Source of the DNA: Flammeovirgaceae bacterium UBA5585
Lineage (GTDB): Bacteria > Bacteroidota > Bacteroidia > Cytophagales > Cyclobacteriaceae
Assembly: GCA_002425185.1 (NCBI GenBank)
Contig: DILT01000013.1
Coordinates: 62,001-126,000, forward strand
Direction: 5' to 3'
Length of the DNA stretch: 64,000 nt
A model generated the notes under the pieces. The model did no database searches, was not told the DNA's origin, and worked only from the letters and a program-made list of their open reading frames with translations. The translations under genes were made by a program, and so were the position numbers. Positions 43,754 to 53,076 of the stretch are shown piece by piece (the stretch's first letter is position 1; each line of letters starts with the position of its first letter).

Positions 43754-44842
43754 TTAAAATTCACGTCCTGACGAGCGTCCTAAATGGGTTAATGCACAGC
43801 GAAATCCAATATAGGCTCTTGTCGAATCTTTAAATTCATAAGTACGGGTACCTGTTTCAAGGTAGTAGGCAACATCTTTCCAGGATCCTCCACGCACAAC
43901 TTTTTTGGGTGCTATTCGGGCATTGTAGCGCGAATCTTCCGGATTGGTGCGGGGATCAATGTATTGAGGGTTCAAATCCCAAACGGTAGGAACGGATGCC
44001 GGATTGAAGTCATCTAAACACCATTCAGAGACATTACCGGCCATGTCATATAAACCATAATCGTTCGGAAAGTAGGCCTGAACCGGTGAGGTGTAGGCAA
44101 ACCCGTCATCATAAAAGTTACCTCTGCCGGGCTTGAAGTTTGCCAGCATGCATCCTTTTGAGTTCCGGATGTATGGGTTACCCCAGGGATACTTGGCCAA
44201 ATCGCGACCACCGCGTGCAGCATATTCCCACTCTGCCTCAGAGGGCAACCGGAAATTCGGCATAGGAAAGTCGCCAACGCTTTTTCTGAAATCATTTAAG
44301 TAGGCTGTTCTCCAGTCGGAGAAGAATACAGCGGCATCCCAGTTTACACCTACAACAGGGTATTCATCGTAAGCAGGGTGCCAATAGTAATAGTCTTGAA
44401 TAGGATCACCCATGTGGTGAGCAAAATCCCTCACCCACGCAGTTGTGTCAGGGTAATATTTATCGCGGAAAGTTTGTTGATCAATGGTTTCAAAGCCTTC
44501 AATGCTGCCGTTATCAACCAGGTAAAAATTTGTAAACTGACGATATTCATTATTGGTGATCTCGGTGTCATCCATAAAAAATGAACCAATAGTAACCTGC
44601 TTATTGAAGTTGATTTGTGTAGATGCAGGATCTTCATCGGCTTGTCCCATGTGGAACGTTCCAGCCGGAATGGGCACCATACCATAGGGAATGGTCATCA
44701 CCCAACCTTGTCTGCCGGGAACGCCAACCAATTCACCCCGGTCACCGCCACGACCACCACCGCCAATACCTAACAAACCACAGGCGCTGGCAGCAATTCC
44801 CGCAACGAGTAACAAAAGTTTAGAAGAAACCGACTTGCTCAT
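43754..44842 (-). CDS. gldK: Type IX secretion lipoprotein GldK
   Basis: 362 residues. Lipobox AASAC with Cys21, a short Gly/Arg-rich stretch, then a formylglycine-generating-enzyme (FGE/SUMF) fold: VPIPAGTFHMGQADEDPAS, NEYRQFTNFYL, YPVVGVNWDAAVFFSDW, NFRLPSEAEWEYAARGG and VVRGGSWKD. Enzyme function is not expected; GldK/PorK forms the outer-membrane ring of T9SS with GldN. First gene of gldKLMN. Confidence 0.95.
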   Translation of the reverse strand: MSKSVSSKLLLLVAGIAASACGLLGIGGGGRGGDRGELVGVPGRQGWVMTIPYGMVPIPAGTFHMGQADEDPASTQINFNKQVTIGSFFMDDTEITNNEYRQFTNFYLVDNGSIEGFETIDQQTFRDKYYPDTTAWVRDFAHHMGDPIQDYYYWHPAYDEYPVVGVNWDAAVFFSDWRTAYLNDFRKSVGDFPMPNFRLPSEAEWEYAARGGRDLAKYPWGNPYIRNSKGCMLANFKPGRGNFYDDGFAYTSPVQAYFPNDYGLYDMAGNVSEWCLDDFNPASVPTVWDLNPQYIDPRTNPEDSRYNARIAPKKVVRGGSWKDVAYYLETGTRTYEFKDSTRAYIGFRCALTHLGRSSGREF

Positions 44843-44961
44843 ATATTAATTACAGTTTTGCCAATGTTATAAAGACCCGAAAATAGCGCATAATGCTCTA
44901 TTTTTTAAAAATTGCTTACCAAATTCTACAAAATTCGCATAAAACCAAAATAATTTACCGC

Positions 44962-45924
44962 CTAATGCCTGTAACGAGGGGTTCGAACGATTTTTTTAAC
45001 GCCACCTGCAATTACCGGTAATTCATAAGACAGCATTAGCTCATGTGAAAAATTTTCTTTTGCTGCTCTGTCTTTAATTACAAAATCAACGGAGTACCCC
45101 AATCGCAGCGACTTATCCTTCAGAAATGCATAGCCCAGGAGAAGATTAGCTGCCTCTGATGATCTGAACGCCAATCCGCCCCACATCGTATTCCGAAGGG
45201 TGGCAATAACGGCAAGATCAACTGAAGTTTCGTTGAAATCGGTTTTTACAAGGACAGTGGGATTGATTTGAAGGTCGAAATTTACATCATAGAAATATCC
45301 GGCCGTAAAATTCATGTGGTTTTCGAGGGCATTCCGCTGGCTTACGCCAAAATCAAACTCCGATTTTAACAAGTGGTTAAAACCCACACCGGCATATAGT
45401 TTTTCATTCCTGAACATTAAACCAACGCCAAGGTCAGGTCTTATCTGAGAGTCTTTTCCTGTCTTATCCTGAAGAAAAGGGTCGGATGGATCAATGGCGC
45501 GGTACTTATCAAAGTCAAGCGTTTGCGAATACATTCCCAGCTTTATTCCGAAGCTTAATTTGCTGCTTTCTTTAATACCGAGGTGATAGGCATACATGGC
45601 CTGGGCCTCCAGGTTATTTTGAGGACCTAGCCGGTCGTTTAAAACATATACTCCGAAGCCACTCTTTAACTTATGAATGGGGGTTGAGAAGGAAATTAAT
45701 TGTGATGTGGGTGCACCACCATCACCAAAAGTAGACTGATAACCCAACCACTGGCTACGATGAAATGCGGTTGCTCGTGTTACTCCATCAGCTCCTGCCG
45801 CAGCGGGAGTCAGGTACAAATGGTTAAACATGTACTGGGTAAACTGCGCGTCTTGCTGGGCAAAAAGCCGGGTACTACCGGCAAGCAGAAGGCAAAAAAT
45901 TATATATAAACCTTTCCTGAGCAT
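44962..45924 (-). CDS. PorP/SprF-family outer-membrane protein
   Basis: 320 residues from ATG 45924 (a longer in-frame start at 45942 precedes the signal). Signal peptide (LRKGLYIIFCLLLAGSTRLFA), then the family start QQDAQFTQYMFNHLYLTPAAAG and an antiparallel beta-barrel pattern ending in RTPRYRH. PorP/SprF proteins serve in T9SS secretion or anchoring of gliding adhesins. It lies directly before gldK (119-base gap) on the same strand. Confidence 0.9.
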   Translation of the reverse strand: MLRKGLYIIFCLLLAGSTRLFAQQDAQFTQYMFNHLYLTPAAAGADGVTRATAFHRSQWLGYQSTFGDGGAPTSQLISFSTPIHKLKSGFGVYVLNDRLGPQNNLEAQAMYAYHLGIKESSKLSFGIKLGMYSQTLDFDKYRAIDPSDPFLQDKTGKDSQIRPDLGVGLMFRNEKLYAGVGFNHLLKSEFDFGVSQRNALENHMNFTAGYFYDVNFDLQINPTVLVKTDFNETSVDLAVIATLRNTMWGGLAFRSSEAANLLLGYAFLKDKSLRLGYSVDFVIKDRAAKENFSHELMLSYELPVIAGGVKKIVRTPRYRH

Positions 45925-46037
45925 TAAGGTGATAACATGCAAGGTTAAAGTAAATGCTTTTTTACGACACTTTCAAAGCGCATGTAATTAAAGTGTAATA
46001 AAAAACACCTATTTGTAAATTCCAATGAATGAATTAG

Positions 46038-46814
46038 TTATTTGATGCCGTTAGCCTTCTTGACATAGAGTTCAATAGCCCCTGTCATGGACGGTGCATT
46101 GGGTAGTGGCGCTTCAATATCAAGAATCAATCCCGCATCCCTAACAGCCTTTGCTGTAGTAGGTCCAAACGCTGCAATCCGGGTATTATTTTGTTTGAAA
46201 TCGGGGAAGTTCACCAACAGTGAATTAATGCCCGAAGGACTGAAGAAGGCCAGGATATCATAGAAGACTTCCTCCAGGTCGGATAAGTCACTGGCTACCG
46301 TATTGTAAATGATGGCCTCCGTGAAGGTAAATCCATTGTCCTTTAAAAAATCAGGGATGTCATTTTTCCGAATATCCGAGCATGGAAAAAGGTATTTCTC
46401 GTTTTTATGCTTTTTAAGAATCTCAAGAAGGTCCTGGGTGGTTTTGAGGCCCGTGAATATTTTTCTTTTTCTAATGACAATGTATTTCTGCAAGTAGTTT
46501 GATGTCTGGTCGGAAATACAGAAGTATTTCATATCCGCAGGCATCTCAATTTTTAACTCCTGACAGATCTGGAAAAAATGATCCACCGCATTACGGCTTG
46601 TGAAAATAATTGCCGTGTGATCAAGAATATCAATTTTTTGCTTACGAAATTCCTTTGCAGGAACCGGATCAACCTGGATAAATGGACGAAAGTCAATTTT
46701 TAGGTTAAACCTCTCCATCAATTTGAAGTATGGAGAGTTGGGGTCGGTGGGTGCCTCTTGCGTTACCAAGATGCTCTTTACTTTACGCATCCGGTCGTTC
46801 ACTTTTTCACTCAT
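46038..46814 (-). CDS. hemD: Uroporphyrinogen-III synthase
   Basis: 258 residues from ATG 46814, whose MSEKVNDRMRKVKSILVTQ start is usual in the order. Two-domain HemD fold: AIIFTSRNAVDHFFQI, KYLFPCSDIRKNDIPDFL, IAFFSPSGINSLLVNF-like, IAAFGPTTAKAVRDAGL. It cyclises hydroxymethylbilane to uroporphyrinogen III. It follows the DUF4271 gene by a few bases, as in many Bacteroidota. Confidence 0.85.
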   Translation of the reverse strand: MSEKVNDRMRKVKSILVTQEAPTDPNSPYFKLMERFNLKIDFRPFIQVDPVPAKEFRKQKIDILDHTAIIFTSRNAVDHFFQICQELKIEMPADMKYFCISDQTSNYLQKYIVIRKRKIFTGLKTTQDLLEILKKHKNEKYLFPCSDIRKNDIPDFLKDNGFTFTEAIIYNTVASDLSDLEEVFYDILAFFSPSGINSLLVNFPDFKQNNTRIAAFGPTTAKAVRDAGLILDIEAPLPNAPSMTGAIELYVKKANGIK

Positions 46815-46837
46815 ATCAACTTGTACTGGATTCACCT

Positions 46838-47917
46838 CTACTCGTAAAGTACTTTAACAGCAATTAAAAAAGGTATTAGTTCGGTGGCACAAATGTACGA
46901 AAATAAATGAAACACAGTGAACGGTGCCCGTCTGATCAGTTTTAAAAAAATAAGAATAATCCACCCAGCCATCAACCACGACAATGATGAATAAAAAAAC
47001 GAATACCATCGCTCATTACTTCCATTCATGATAAAATAAAGGCCGGTGCAAACTGCTAACACCGCAGCCACCAGCAAGGTTGATCGAATGAATCCCAGAA
47101 ACTGGAACCCCGACTGATCCCCCAGGCCAAAGAGAACTGAAAGCAGCGTAAGCACAACAGCTTTGCAAAAAAAAGCAAGCACAATAATGCTGCTTATCTG
47201 CAGCCACCGCACGCTTATATCCATAAATGATTGGGCTTTGAGAAAATGCTGAAGCTTGTATTCAGGACTTAACCCGATTACCATAACCATCAGCACATAC
47301 CCTACCAGTAAGGAGGCAAACAAATAAAACAGAACATTTGCACTACTGGCAATACGGGCAAACATTTGACTCTCATCGCTCTCGCGTAATGAGAACAGTT
47401 TGGACAGTGAAAAGTAATGAAATGTTAACTTAGGGTTAAAACGGAGAATAAAAACAAAAAATACAATTAACAACAACCCTGCAGCAATCACAAAATTCCG
47501 CGCATCGTTCCCCTCCCTGGTCAAAGGACCGCTCATGCTCATTGCCGATAACTCTGTCACTATACTTGTTTTAAGGTTTTTGGTCGTTATGTCTTCCTTA
47601 CGATACAGACTTATCAATAGCTTAGCCGGAAGACTATCCATAACTAAAACAACCCGCTTTGTCCGATCAATCCATAATTGATTATTAAGGAAAACACTAA
47701 ACTCCTCATCATCCTCCAGGAGCAGTTTATCGCCCCGGTACCGTGAGGGCTCAAGCAAGATGTGGATTGCGTTAACCTGATCAGTTTCCTGATAACTCCT
47801 GTATTTGCCCTCCGAAAACACCATCCATTCAGCTTGCAAATCCTTCTTGACAAAAGAATTCTGAGCGCTTAAGGTCTGTGCAAGAAAAAGAAAGGCTACG
47901 GAAAGAATTTGCTTCAT
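46838..47917 (-). CDS. DUF4271 membrane protein of the heme locus
   Basis: 359 residues: signal-like N-terminus, a soluble domain of about 130 residues, then six or so membrane helices (VIAAGLLLIVFFVFILRF to LFSYICATELIPFLIAVKVLYE). This is the DUF4271 family, of unknown function, routinely next to uroporphyrinogen-III synthase in Bacteroidota. A role in heme synthesis or delivery is inference only. Confidence 0.8.
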   Translation of the reverse strand: MKQILSVAFLFLAQTLSAQNSFVKKDLQAEWMVFSEGKYRSYQETDQVNAIHILLEPSRYRGDKLLLEDDEEFSVFLNNQLWIDRTKRVVLVMDSLPAKLLISLYRKEDITTKNLKTSIVTELSAMSMSGPLTREGNDARNFVIAAGLLLIVFFVFILRFNPKLTFHYFSLSKLFSLRESDESQMFARIASSANVLFYLFASLLVGYVLMVMVIGLSPEYKLQHFLKAQSFMDISVRWLQISSIIVLAFFCKAVVLTLLSVLFGLGDQSGFQFLGFIRSTLLVAAVLAVCTGLYFIMNGSNERWYSFFYSSLSWLMAGWIILIFLKLIRRAPFTVFHLFSYICATELIPFLIAVKVLYE

Positions 47918-48001
47918 GCGGTATCAAAATTATAGAATAGTAACGCATTCTAATAACGGAAGAACGGTACTGACTTTATTATACACTAGTTTTACAGCGT
48001 T

Positions 48002-49135
48002 ATGGCTGGCCTGTACTTTCATATACCCTTCTGCAAACAAGCGTGCTACTATTGCGATTTCCATTTTTCAACCAACCAGGAATTGAAAGGTGAATTGGTT
48101 AAAGCGCTGGTGAAGGAACTTCATCTTCAAAAAGATTTTTTAAACGATGAGGTAATCAACACCGTGTACTTTGGTGGAGGTACGCCCTCCCTTTTAAAAC
48201 GCGAAGAATTACAAACCTTGCTGAATACCATACGAGAACTTCACCACCTTAACCCTTCGGCAGAAATAACACTGGAGGCTAACCCGGATGATCTTAATGA
48301 TGAAACGCTGGCGGAATTAAAGCAGGCTGGAATCAACCGGCTAAGCATCGGTATGCAAACCTTTCATAACGACCTGTTAAGATTTATGAATCGGGCACAC
48401 GATGCAGCTACGGCCATACAGGTTATGCATAACGCGCGCAAAACAGGGTTCGATAATATCAGTATCGATTTGATTTACGCCATCCCCGGACAGGATAATA
48501 CACGCTGGGAGGAGGATATCCGGCAAGCGCTTGCTTTAAACCCTGAGCACCTTTCGTGCTATTCCTTAACAATAGAAGAGAAAACAGTTTTTGGAAAATG
48601 GTCGGCAACCGGAAAGCTAAAAATGGTTGAAGACGACATGGCTGCTCATCAGCTTGACGTGTTAATGAATACGTTGGATAAAGCAGGTTATATGCATTAT
48701 GAAATATCCAACTTCGCAAAGCCGGGATTCTACTCACGCCACAACAGCAGCTATTGGAGACAGGAGAAGTATCTGGGCATTGGGCCAAGTGCTCATTCGT
48801 ACGATGGTGTTATCCGTCAATTCAATGTTGCCAATAATCACGTGTATATAAAGGCTATTTCTAAAAATGAAATACCCGCTGAAAAAGAGATACTCACCAT
48901 AGAAAATAAAATCAATGAATATATTCTTACCACATTACGAACACAATGGGGGACAGATTTTTCCAGGCTTAAACAAGATTTTAACATGGATCTGCTTGAA
49001 CAAAATAGTGCGTATATTCAACAGTTGGTAGAACGTGACCTGGCGCTATTGACCATAAGTGTTTTAACCTTAACCCGAAAAGGGAAACTACTTGCTGATA
49101 AAATTGCTTCCGATTTATTTGTTGAGAAAAAATGA
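48002..49135 (+). CDS. hemW: Radical SAM HemW-like coproporphyrinogen III oxidase-related protein
   Basis: 377 residues. Radical-SAM cluster CKQACYYCDF (C-x3-C-x2-C) is at 11-20 after the usual GLYFHIPF. Then the HemW patterns VYFGGGTPSLL, NPDDLNDETLAELKQAGINRLSIGMQTF and SIDLIYAIPGQDNTRWEEDI; the C-terminal half has the HemN C-terminal domain (YSRHNSSYWRQEKYLGIGPSAHS). HemW is a heme chaperone rather than an oxidase in current knowledge. Divergent from DUF4271. Confidence 0.9.
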   Translation: MAGLYFHIPFCKQACYYCDFHFSTNQELKGELVKALVKELHLQKDFLNDEVINTVYFGGGTPSLLKREELQTLLNTIRELHHLNPSAEITLEANPDDLNDETLAELKQAGINRLSIGMQTFHNDLLRFMNRAHDAATAIQVMHNARKTGFDNISIDLIYAIPGQDNTRWEEDIRQALALNPEHLSCYSLTIEEKTVFGKWSATGKLKMVEDDMAAHQLDVLMNTLDKAGYMHYEISNFAKPGFYSRHNSSYWRQEKYLGIGPSAHSYDGVIRQFNVANNHVYIKAISKNEIPAEKEILTIENKINEYILTTLRTQWGTDFSRLKQDFNMDLLEQNSAYIQQLVERDLALLTISVLTLTRKGKLLADKIASDLFVEKK

Positions 49136-49881
49136 TTGTAACCATTTCGTTTAACGGCAAAACACTCTTCGCTAACCTACACGAGCCGCTGGATATTTCA
49201 TTGCCCATCCGCGAAGGAGAACACAACCCAAATTGCTATTGGGCTGAGCCCGTAAAATTTGAAACGATTAAGGCCGGCAATTTTATTGGTAGTGTGAAAG
49301 ATGGCGGTTCCGTTAATTACCAAAAATTAACGATTACCCCGCACGGCAATGGAACCCATACGGAATGTTATGGACATATTGCTGATGATGGCGCAACCGT
49401 AAATCAAAATCTGAATCACTTTCATTTTTTAGCCGAACTTGTTTCCGCTGAGCCGAAAGAAAATTCTTCCGGAGATTTGATCATAACACGAGCCATGCTT
49501 GCTGCTTCGCCCGGCATAGAAGCCATGGTGATTCGGACGCTTCCTAATAAAGGATCGAAAAAAACGAAACAATACTCAGGTACTAACCCCCCCTATGTGG
49601 AAGCTGGCGCTGTTCGCTATTTAGTTGAACGAGGTGTCCAGCATATTTTGATCGACTTGCCAAGCCTGGATAAAGAAGATGATGAAGGAAAGCTATTAGC
49701 TCACAAGGCGTTTTGGAAATTCCCGCAAGAAACCCGGAAACACGCCACCGTAACCGAGCTAATTTATGTACCGGATGACATTCCGGACGGACTATACTTA
49801 TTGAACCTGCAAATTATCGGTTTAGAAATGGACGCCAGCCCCAGCAAGCCGGTGTTATACAAGCTGAAAGAAGTTTTGTAA
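49132..49881 (+). CDS. Cyclase/kynurenine formamidase-family hydrolase
   Basis: 249 residues; ATG overlaps the hemW stop (ATGA). Metal-binding pattern of the family: ITPHGNGTHTECYGHIADDG (HGNGTHxE); further on PPYVEAGAVRYLVERGVQHILIDLPSLDKEDDEG. Relatives hydrolyse N-formylkynurenine or unrelated lactones; substrate here is unclear. The overlap suggests co-expression with hemW. Confidence 0.82.
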   Translation: MIVTISFNGKTLFANLHEPLDISLPIREGEHNPNCYWAEPVKFETIKAGNFIGSVKDGGSVNYQKLTITPHGNGTHTECYGHIADDGATVNQNLNHFHFLAELVSAEPKENSSGDLIITRAMLAASPGIEAMVIRTLPNKGSKKTKQYSGTNPPYVEAGAVRYLVERGVQHILIDLPSLDKEDDEGKLLAHKAFWKFPQETRKHATVTELIYVPDDIPDGLYLLNLQIIGLEMDASPSKPVLYKLKEVL

Positions 49882-49902
49882 CTTCCCGCTGAAGATCCCC
49901 CA

Positions 49903-50271
49903 ATGAAATCGCCCGAAGAAAAACGCGTATACATGCTTCTTAAATCTGTGATCTTTCATTATCACGGATTGGATGAAGAAGAGAAAAATGACCTGGATAA
50001 AACAGCGGCTGAACTGGATGCCCACGAGGAGTATCAATGGGCGCAGGAATTTATCGCCAAGGATTACCTTACCTCCTTTGAACGCGCCCGTGATTTTTTG
50101 AACGACATCATTGCTGATTATCCAAAAGATAAGCGTGTTGAACTCATTAACATGGTATGGCAAGCCAATAACCTAAAGGGTTATGTTACTGAAATGGAGG
50201 CCACAGCGATGTTAAAACTTGCTAAAGACTGGAATGTGCAGAAGGAGTTGATTGAGCTTGTATTAAGATGA
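49903..50271 (+). CDS. TerB-like helical protein
   Basis: 122 residues, all helical: LLKSVIFHYHGLDEEEKNDLDKTAAE, RARDFLNDIIADYPKDKRVELINMVWQ and MLKLAKDWNVQKELIELVLR. The pattern of helices and the TEMEATAMLKLAKDW end resemble the TerB family (tellurite resistance-related metal-binding fold), but the family's signature acidic residues are not clear. Function unknown. It ends in overlap with the convergent small membrane gene (nine bases). Confidence 0.65.
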   Translation: MKSPEEKRVYMLLKSVIFHYHGLDEEEKNDLDKTAAELDAHEEYQWAQEFIAKDYLTSFERARDFLNDIIADYPKDKRVELINMVWQANNLKGYVTEMEATAMLKLAKDWNVQKELIELVLR

Positions 50272-50478
50272 TGCCGGCTTTTGCGGACCTTTAAAAGTTA
50301 TGCTTGTAAAAAAGAATGAAAAGAAAATACCCGTTACAAGAGATCGGGTTAATGAATCCATGAAAAGCTTTTCATCAAGAAAATAACTCCACAAAAAATT
50401 CAGTATGGCATAACCCAGAAAAGTGCCAATTACTGTTTTCCAAAATTCCTTGTGACGAAACTTCTCCTGTAAACTCAT
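50263..50478 (-). CDS. Small two-helix membrane protein after the LytTR regulator
   Basis: 71 residues with two hydrophobic helices (VIGTFLGYAILNFLWSYFL, LVTGIFFSFFFTSITF). Its ATG overlaps the regulator's stop (ATGA), so it is a third gene in the two-component operon. I do not recognise the family. Co-translation suggests a role linked to the LytS-like sensor. Confidence 0.7.
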   Translation of the reverse strand: MSLQEKFRHKEFWKTVIGTFLGYAILNFLWSYFLDEKLFMDSLTRSLVTGIFFSFFFTSITFKGPQKPASS

Positions 50479-51200
50479 AAGGACATCATATCCTTAAACT
50501 TAGCTGCCTGCCTGCGGCTAACTTCAACTTTATCTCCGCCTTTTAGTTTCACCATCAAACCTCCATTGAACCACGGCTCAATACCTTCTACCCAACTCAG
50601 GTTAATGATGTGCTTGCGGCTAGCACGGAAGAATGCGCGCTCATCCAGTTTTTCATCTAATGCATTTAGTGATTTATGAATCATCGGACGATTGGTGTCA
50701 AAATATACCTTTATATAATTACCATCCGATTCAAACAGGCGGATGTTGGAAAGACTGACAAACCAGCATCGCTCTCCATCTTTTACAAACACCTGATCGT
50801 TCAAGCCTAATTTCTTATCTCCTTCGCCACGAGCCACGTTAACCTTGGTTCGTTCGCGCTCCATAATTTTGGAAACGGTTTCCGAAAGTCGCTCGGCCTG
50901 GATGGGCTTTAATAAATAATCAAGCGCACTTACTTCAAAGGCTTTCAAGGCAAATTCATCATACGCGGTGGTAAACACCACCAACGGAACTGAATCCAGT
51001 TCCTCCAATAACTGAAAGCCCGTTTTGCCCGGCATTTGAATATCCAAAAACAGTAAATCCGGATTGAGTTCATTTACCATGGCAATGGCTTCATCCGCGT
51101 TGGCCGCTTCGCCTACTACCTCAATGGAGGGATGATCCTCCAATAGTTTCATCAATTCTTTGCGCGCCAGGCGCTCATCGTCCACAATCAGGGCTTTCAT
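50475..51200 (-). CDS. LytTR-family response regulator
   Basis: 241 residues. Receiver domain with phosphate-accepting Asp53 (PDLLFLDIQMPGKT) and Lys in LDYLLKPIQ; C-terminal LytTR DNA-binding domain (about 135-235: DGERCWFVSLSNIRLFESDGNYIKVYFD and HKSLNALDEKLDERAFFRASRKHIINL). Cognate regulator of the sensor encoded upstream, 50 bases away. LytTR promoters are not identified here. Confidence 0.93.
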   Translation of the reverse strand: MKALIVDDERLARKELMKLLEDHPSIEVVGEAANADEAIAMVNELNPDLLFLDIQMPGKTGFQLLEELDSVPLVVFTTAYDEFALKAFEVSALDYLLKPIQAERLSETVSKIMERERTKVNVARGEGDKKLGLNDQVFVKDGERCWFVSLSNIRLFESDGNYIKVYFDTNRPMIHKSLNALDEKLDERAFFRASRKHIINLSWVEGIEPWFNGGLMVKLKGGDKVEVSRRQAAKFKDMMSL

Positions 51201-51249
51201 AGGTTTATGTTAACGTTTCGCGGGGTCTTATACAATGATCTGTTTACGG

Positions 51250-52299
51250 CTACGTAGTTACTAAGGTTTGCGGAATAACTATCTCGGTGAGCACAAAATT
51301 ATTATTTTCATTGACCATTCGAAAGGAAGCCTGATCACCATATAAAAGTTTCAGGCGTTGTATGGTGTTGGCGATGCCAATTCCTTTGTTCTTACGAACT
51401 CCGTTTACAAGCTGGCCGCTGTTTCTGATTTGAATTTTTAACCGGTTGTTTTCCACCGTGGTCTTTACATGAATTACCCCACCGGCTGTAAGTTTGGAAA
51501 TTCCATGCTTCACTCCGTTCTCTACCAGTGTTTGAATCATTAGTGGTGGTACCCGGAAATTGGCTGATTGCGGATGAATGTTAAAATCTGTTTTCAACCT
51601 TTCCTCAAACCGCACACTCTCCAGACTCAGGTAATCTTTCACAATTTTGAGTTCATCTTCAAACTTGGTGAGTCCCTTTTTTTCAAAGGTTAGTGAGTTC
51701 CGTAAGATATTGGAAAGCTGGTTGATGGCTTGCTTTGATTTCTGCGGATTCTCATCCACTAATGCACGAATACTATTCAACGCATTGAAAATAAAATGCG
51801 GATTAAGTTGTGATTTGAGGTTGTTCAACTCAATGGATGTCATGTACGCTTCGTACTTCAAGGATTTATTGTATTGCTCAATAAAATGATACGTGAAATA
51901 AAACGTGGCCCACAAAAAGAAGAACAACATGTAAATGGCTGAAAGGCCGGCAATCTGATCGGGAGAAAAGGCGGTTTCAATTACAGTGGCCCTTCCGGTT
52001 ATCAAACTAATCGGAATACGCAACACGTATACCATCAACCCCATCAATCCGGAAGCCAGCAGCACCCGAGGAATTAATTTTGGTACACGCAGGCGCAGCC
52101 AGTTTCTTCGCTTCACATAGAGCCGAAACAGGTGTGTGGCCATAAAAAACAGGGCAGCCTCTGAAATAAAAAAAGCTGTGCGCTTAAAGCTGATGGCCTG
52201 ACCAGAAGCCAGTATGCTAAAAACAACCTGAATGCCTGCATACGCACCCCATACGCTTATTTGCAGAATCCAGTAAAGTCGTTTTTTATTGTCGACCAT
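51250..52299 (-). CDS. LytS/YehU-type sensor histidine kinase
   Basis: 349 residues. Four membrane helices (about 10-150), then the His_kinase domain with the phosphoacceptor in SQLNPHFIFNALNSIRAL and a HATPase domain (PPLMIQTLVENGVKHGI, NKGIGIANTIQRLKLLYGDQASF). Gene order sensor-regulator-small protein is that of a LytTR two-component system. The ligand is unknown. Confidence 0.92.
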   Translation of the reverse strand: MVDNKKRLYWILQISVWGAYAGIQVVFSILASGQAISFKRTAFFISEAALFFMATHLFRLYVKRRNWLRLRVPKLIPRVLLASGLMGLMVYVLRIPISLITGRATVIETAFSPDQIAGLSAIYMLFFFLWATFYFTYHFIEQYNKSLKYEAYMTSIELNNLKSQLNPHFIFNALNSIRALVDENPQKSKQAINQLSNILRNSLTFEKKGLTKFEDELKIVKDYLSLESVRFEERLKTDFNIHPQSANFRVPPLMIQTLVENGVKHGISKLTAGGVIHVKTTVENNRLKIQIRNSGQLVNGVRKNKGIGIANTIQRLKLLYGDQASFRMVNENNNFVLTEIVIPQTLVTT

Positions 52300-52583
52300 A
52301 TAAAGGATGTAACTTTTTCAGAAAAAAAAACAGATTTCATCCAATACAAGACATACACCATTCGTTATAAAATTCATATAGAGAGTATTTAAACTTTAGT
52401 AAAGATAAAGTGTTTCAAAATGTCAATGTACAAAGATGACAACAAATTTATCAGATTGATCCCAACCAAACCGCGATATTCACTTATAAAAGATTTAAAA
52501 TAAAAAAGGATGTGAATGTTTAAAGAGAACAATCAAATTTTATCTGAGTTGGCTAACCATGTTTCACTTAAAATTCAAAAAAA
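52300..52583. other. AT-rich 284-base intergenic region
   Basis: Between the divergent LytS-like sensor and the cysteine-bearing secreted protein. AT-rich with homopolymer A runs (for example 52320-52330). I find no full TAnnTTTG box, no strong dyad and no convincing short ORF. It presumably holds both promoters. Confidence 0.5.
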
Positions 52584-53021
52584 ATGAAAAGAGTGACTTT
52601 GTTCCCCGTGCTTGCCGTTCTATTAATTTGTTCGGCATTCAAAAGTTCTGATTATGAGATTGATTATGATAGTGATATTCATCAATCATGCCCTCAAACC
52701 AACTCTTATACTGTCCAACTTGAGACTATGGGAGGTACGCCAATATCTGCATCGGCTGTATCGCCCAGTACGCAGTATCGTATAAGAATTACATATTCCA
52801 GCTCATGGTGCTGTAACCAAAATGTTGCCTATTGTGTTGTACTTGCATATGGGTTTTCAGGTGGTTGCAGCGATTCAATTAATGGAAGTACTCTTATCGG
52901 TATCACTACTGACTCATCTCTACCCCCTTTTGGGATAATTGGAGTAGTCGGTCCAACTGACTGCTCGGACTCTCTTTCTTCAGCACAGGGAAGCTTGAGC
53001 ACTCAACAATCAATTCCTTAA
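52584..53021 (+). CDS. Small secreted protein of unknown function with six mature cysteines
   Basis: 145 residues; a signal peptide (KRVTLFPVLAVLLICSAF) is clear. The mature part is Ser/Thr/Gly-rich with cysteines in a spaced set (one in HQSCPQT, a CC pair in SSWCCNQN, then YCVV, GGCSDS and TDCSDS), compatible with three disulfides. No T9SS sorting domain or known fold is evident. A 14-bp perfect hairpin follows, separating it from a T9SS cargo gene. Confidence 0.7.
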   Translation: MKRVTLFPVLAVLLICSAFKSSDYEIDYDSDIHQSCPQTNSYTVQLETMGGTPISASAVSPSTQYRIRITYSSSWCCNQNVAYCVVLAYGFSGGCSDSINGSTLIGITTDSSLPPFGIIGVVGPTDCSDSLSSAQGSLSTQQSIP

Positions 53022-53035
53022 TAGTTGCTATCTTA

Positions 53036-53070
53036 ATAAATTCTCGCAGCAAAAAACTGCGAGAATTTAT
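53036..53070 (+). terminator. Perfect 14-bp hairpin between secreted-protein and T9SS cargo genes
   Basis: Arms 53036-53049 (ATAAATTCTCGCAG) and 53057-53070 (CTGCGAGAATTTAT), loop CAAAAAA. Ends 6 bases before the cargo ATG. No downstream T-run, so terminator, attenuator or translation control are all possible. Confidence 0.6.
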
Positions 53071-53076
53071 CTTCTC

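Noticed and set aside
44975..44995. GGTTCGAAC-like sequence resembling a tRNA T-loop
   Set aside because: It is in frame within the PorP/SprF-like gene near its C-terminus, and no acceptor stem or anticodon arm surrounds it.
47925..47932. TAATTTTG as a promoter for the DUF4271 gene
   Set aside because: Matches the -7 consensus but would place the transcription start at or within the ATG, and no -33 element is present.
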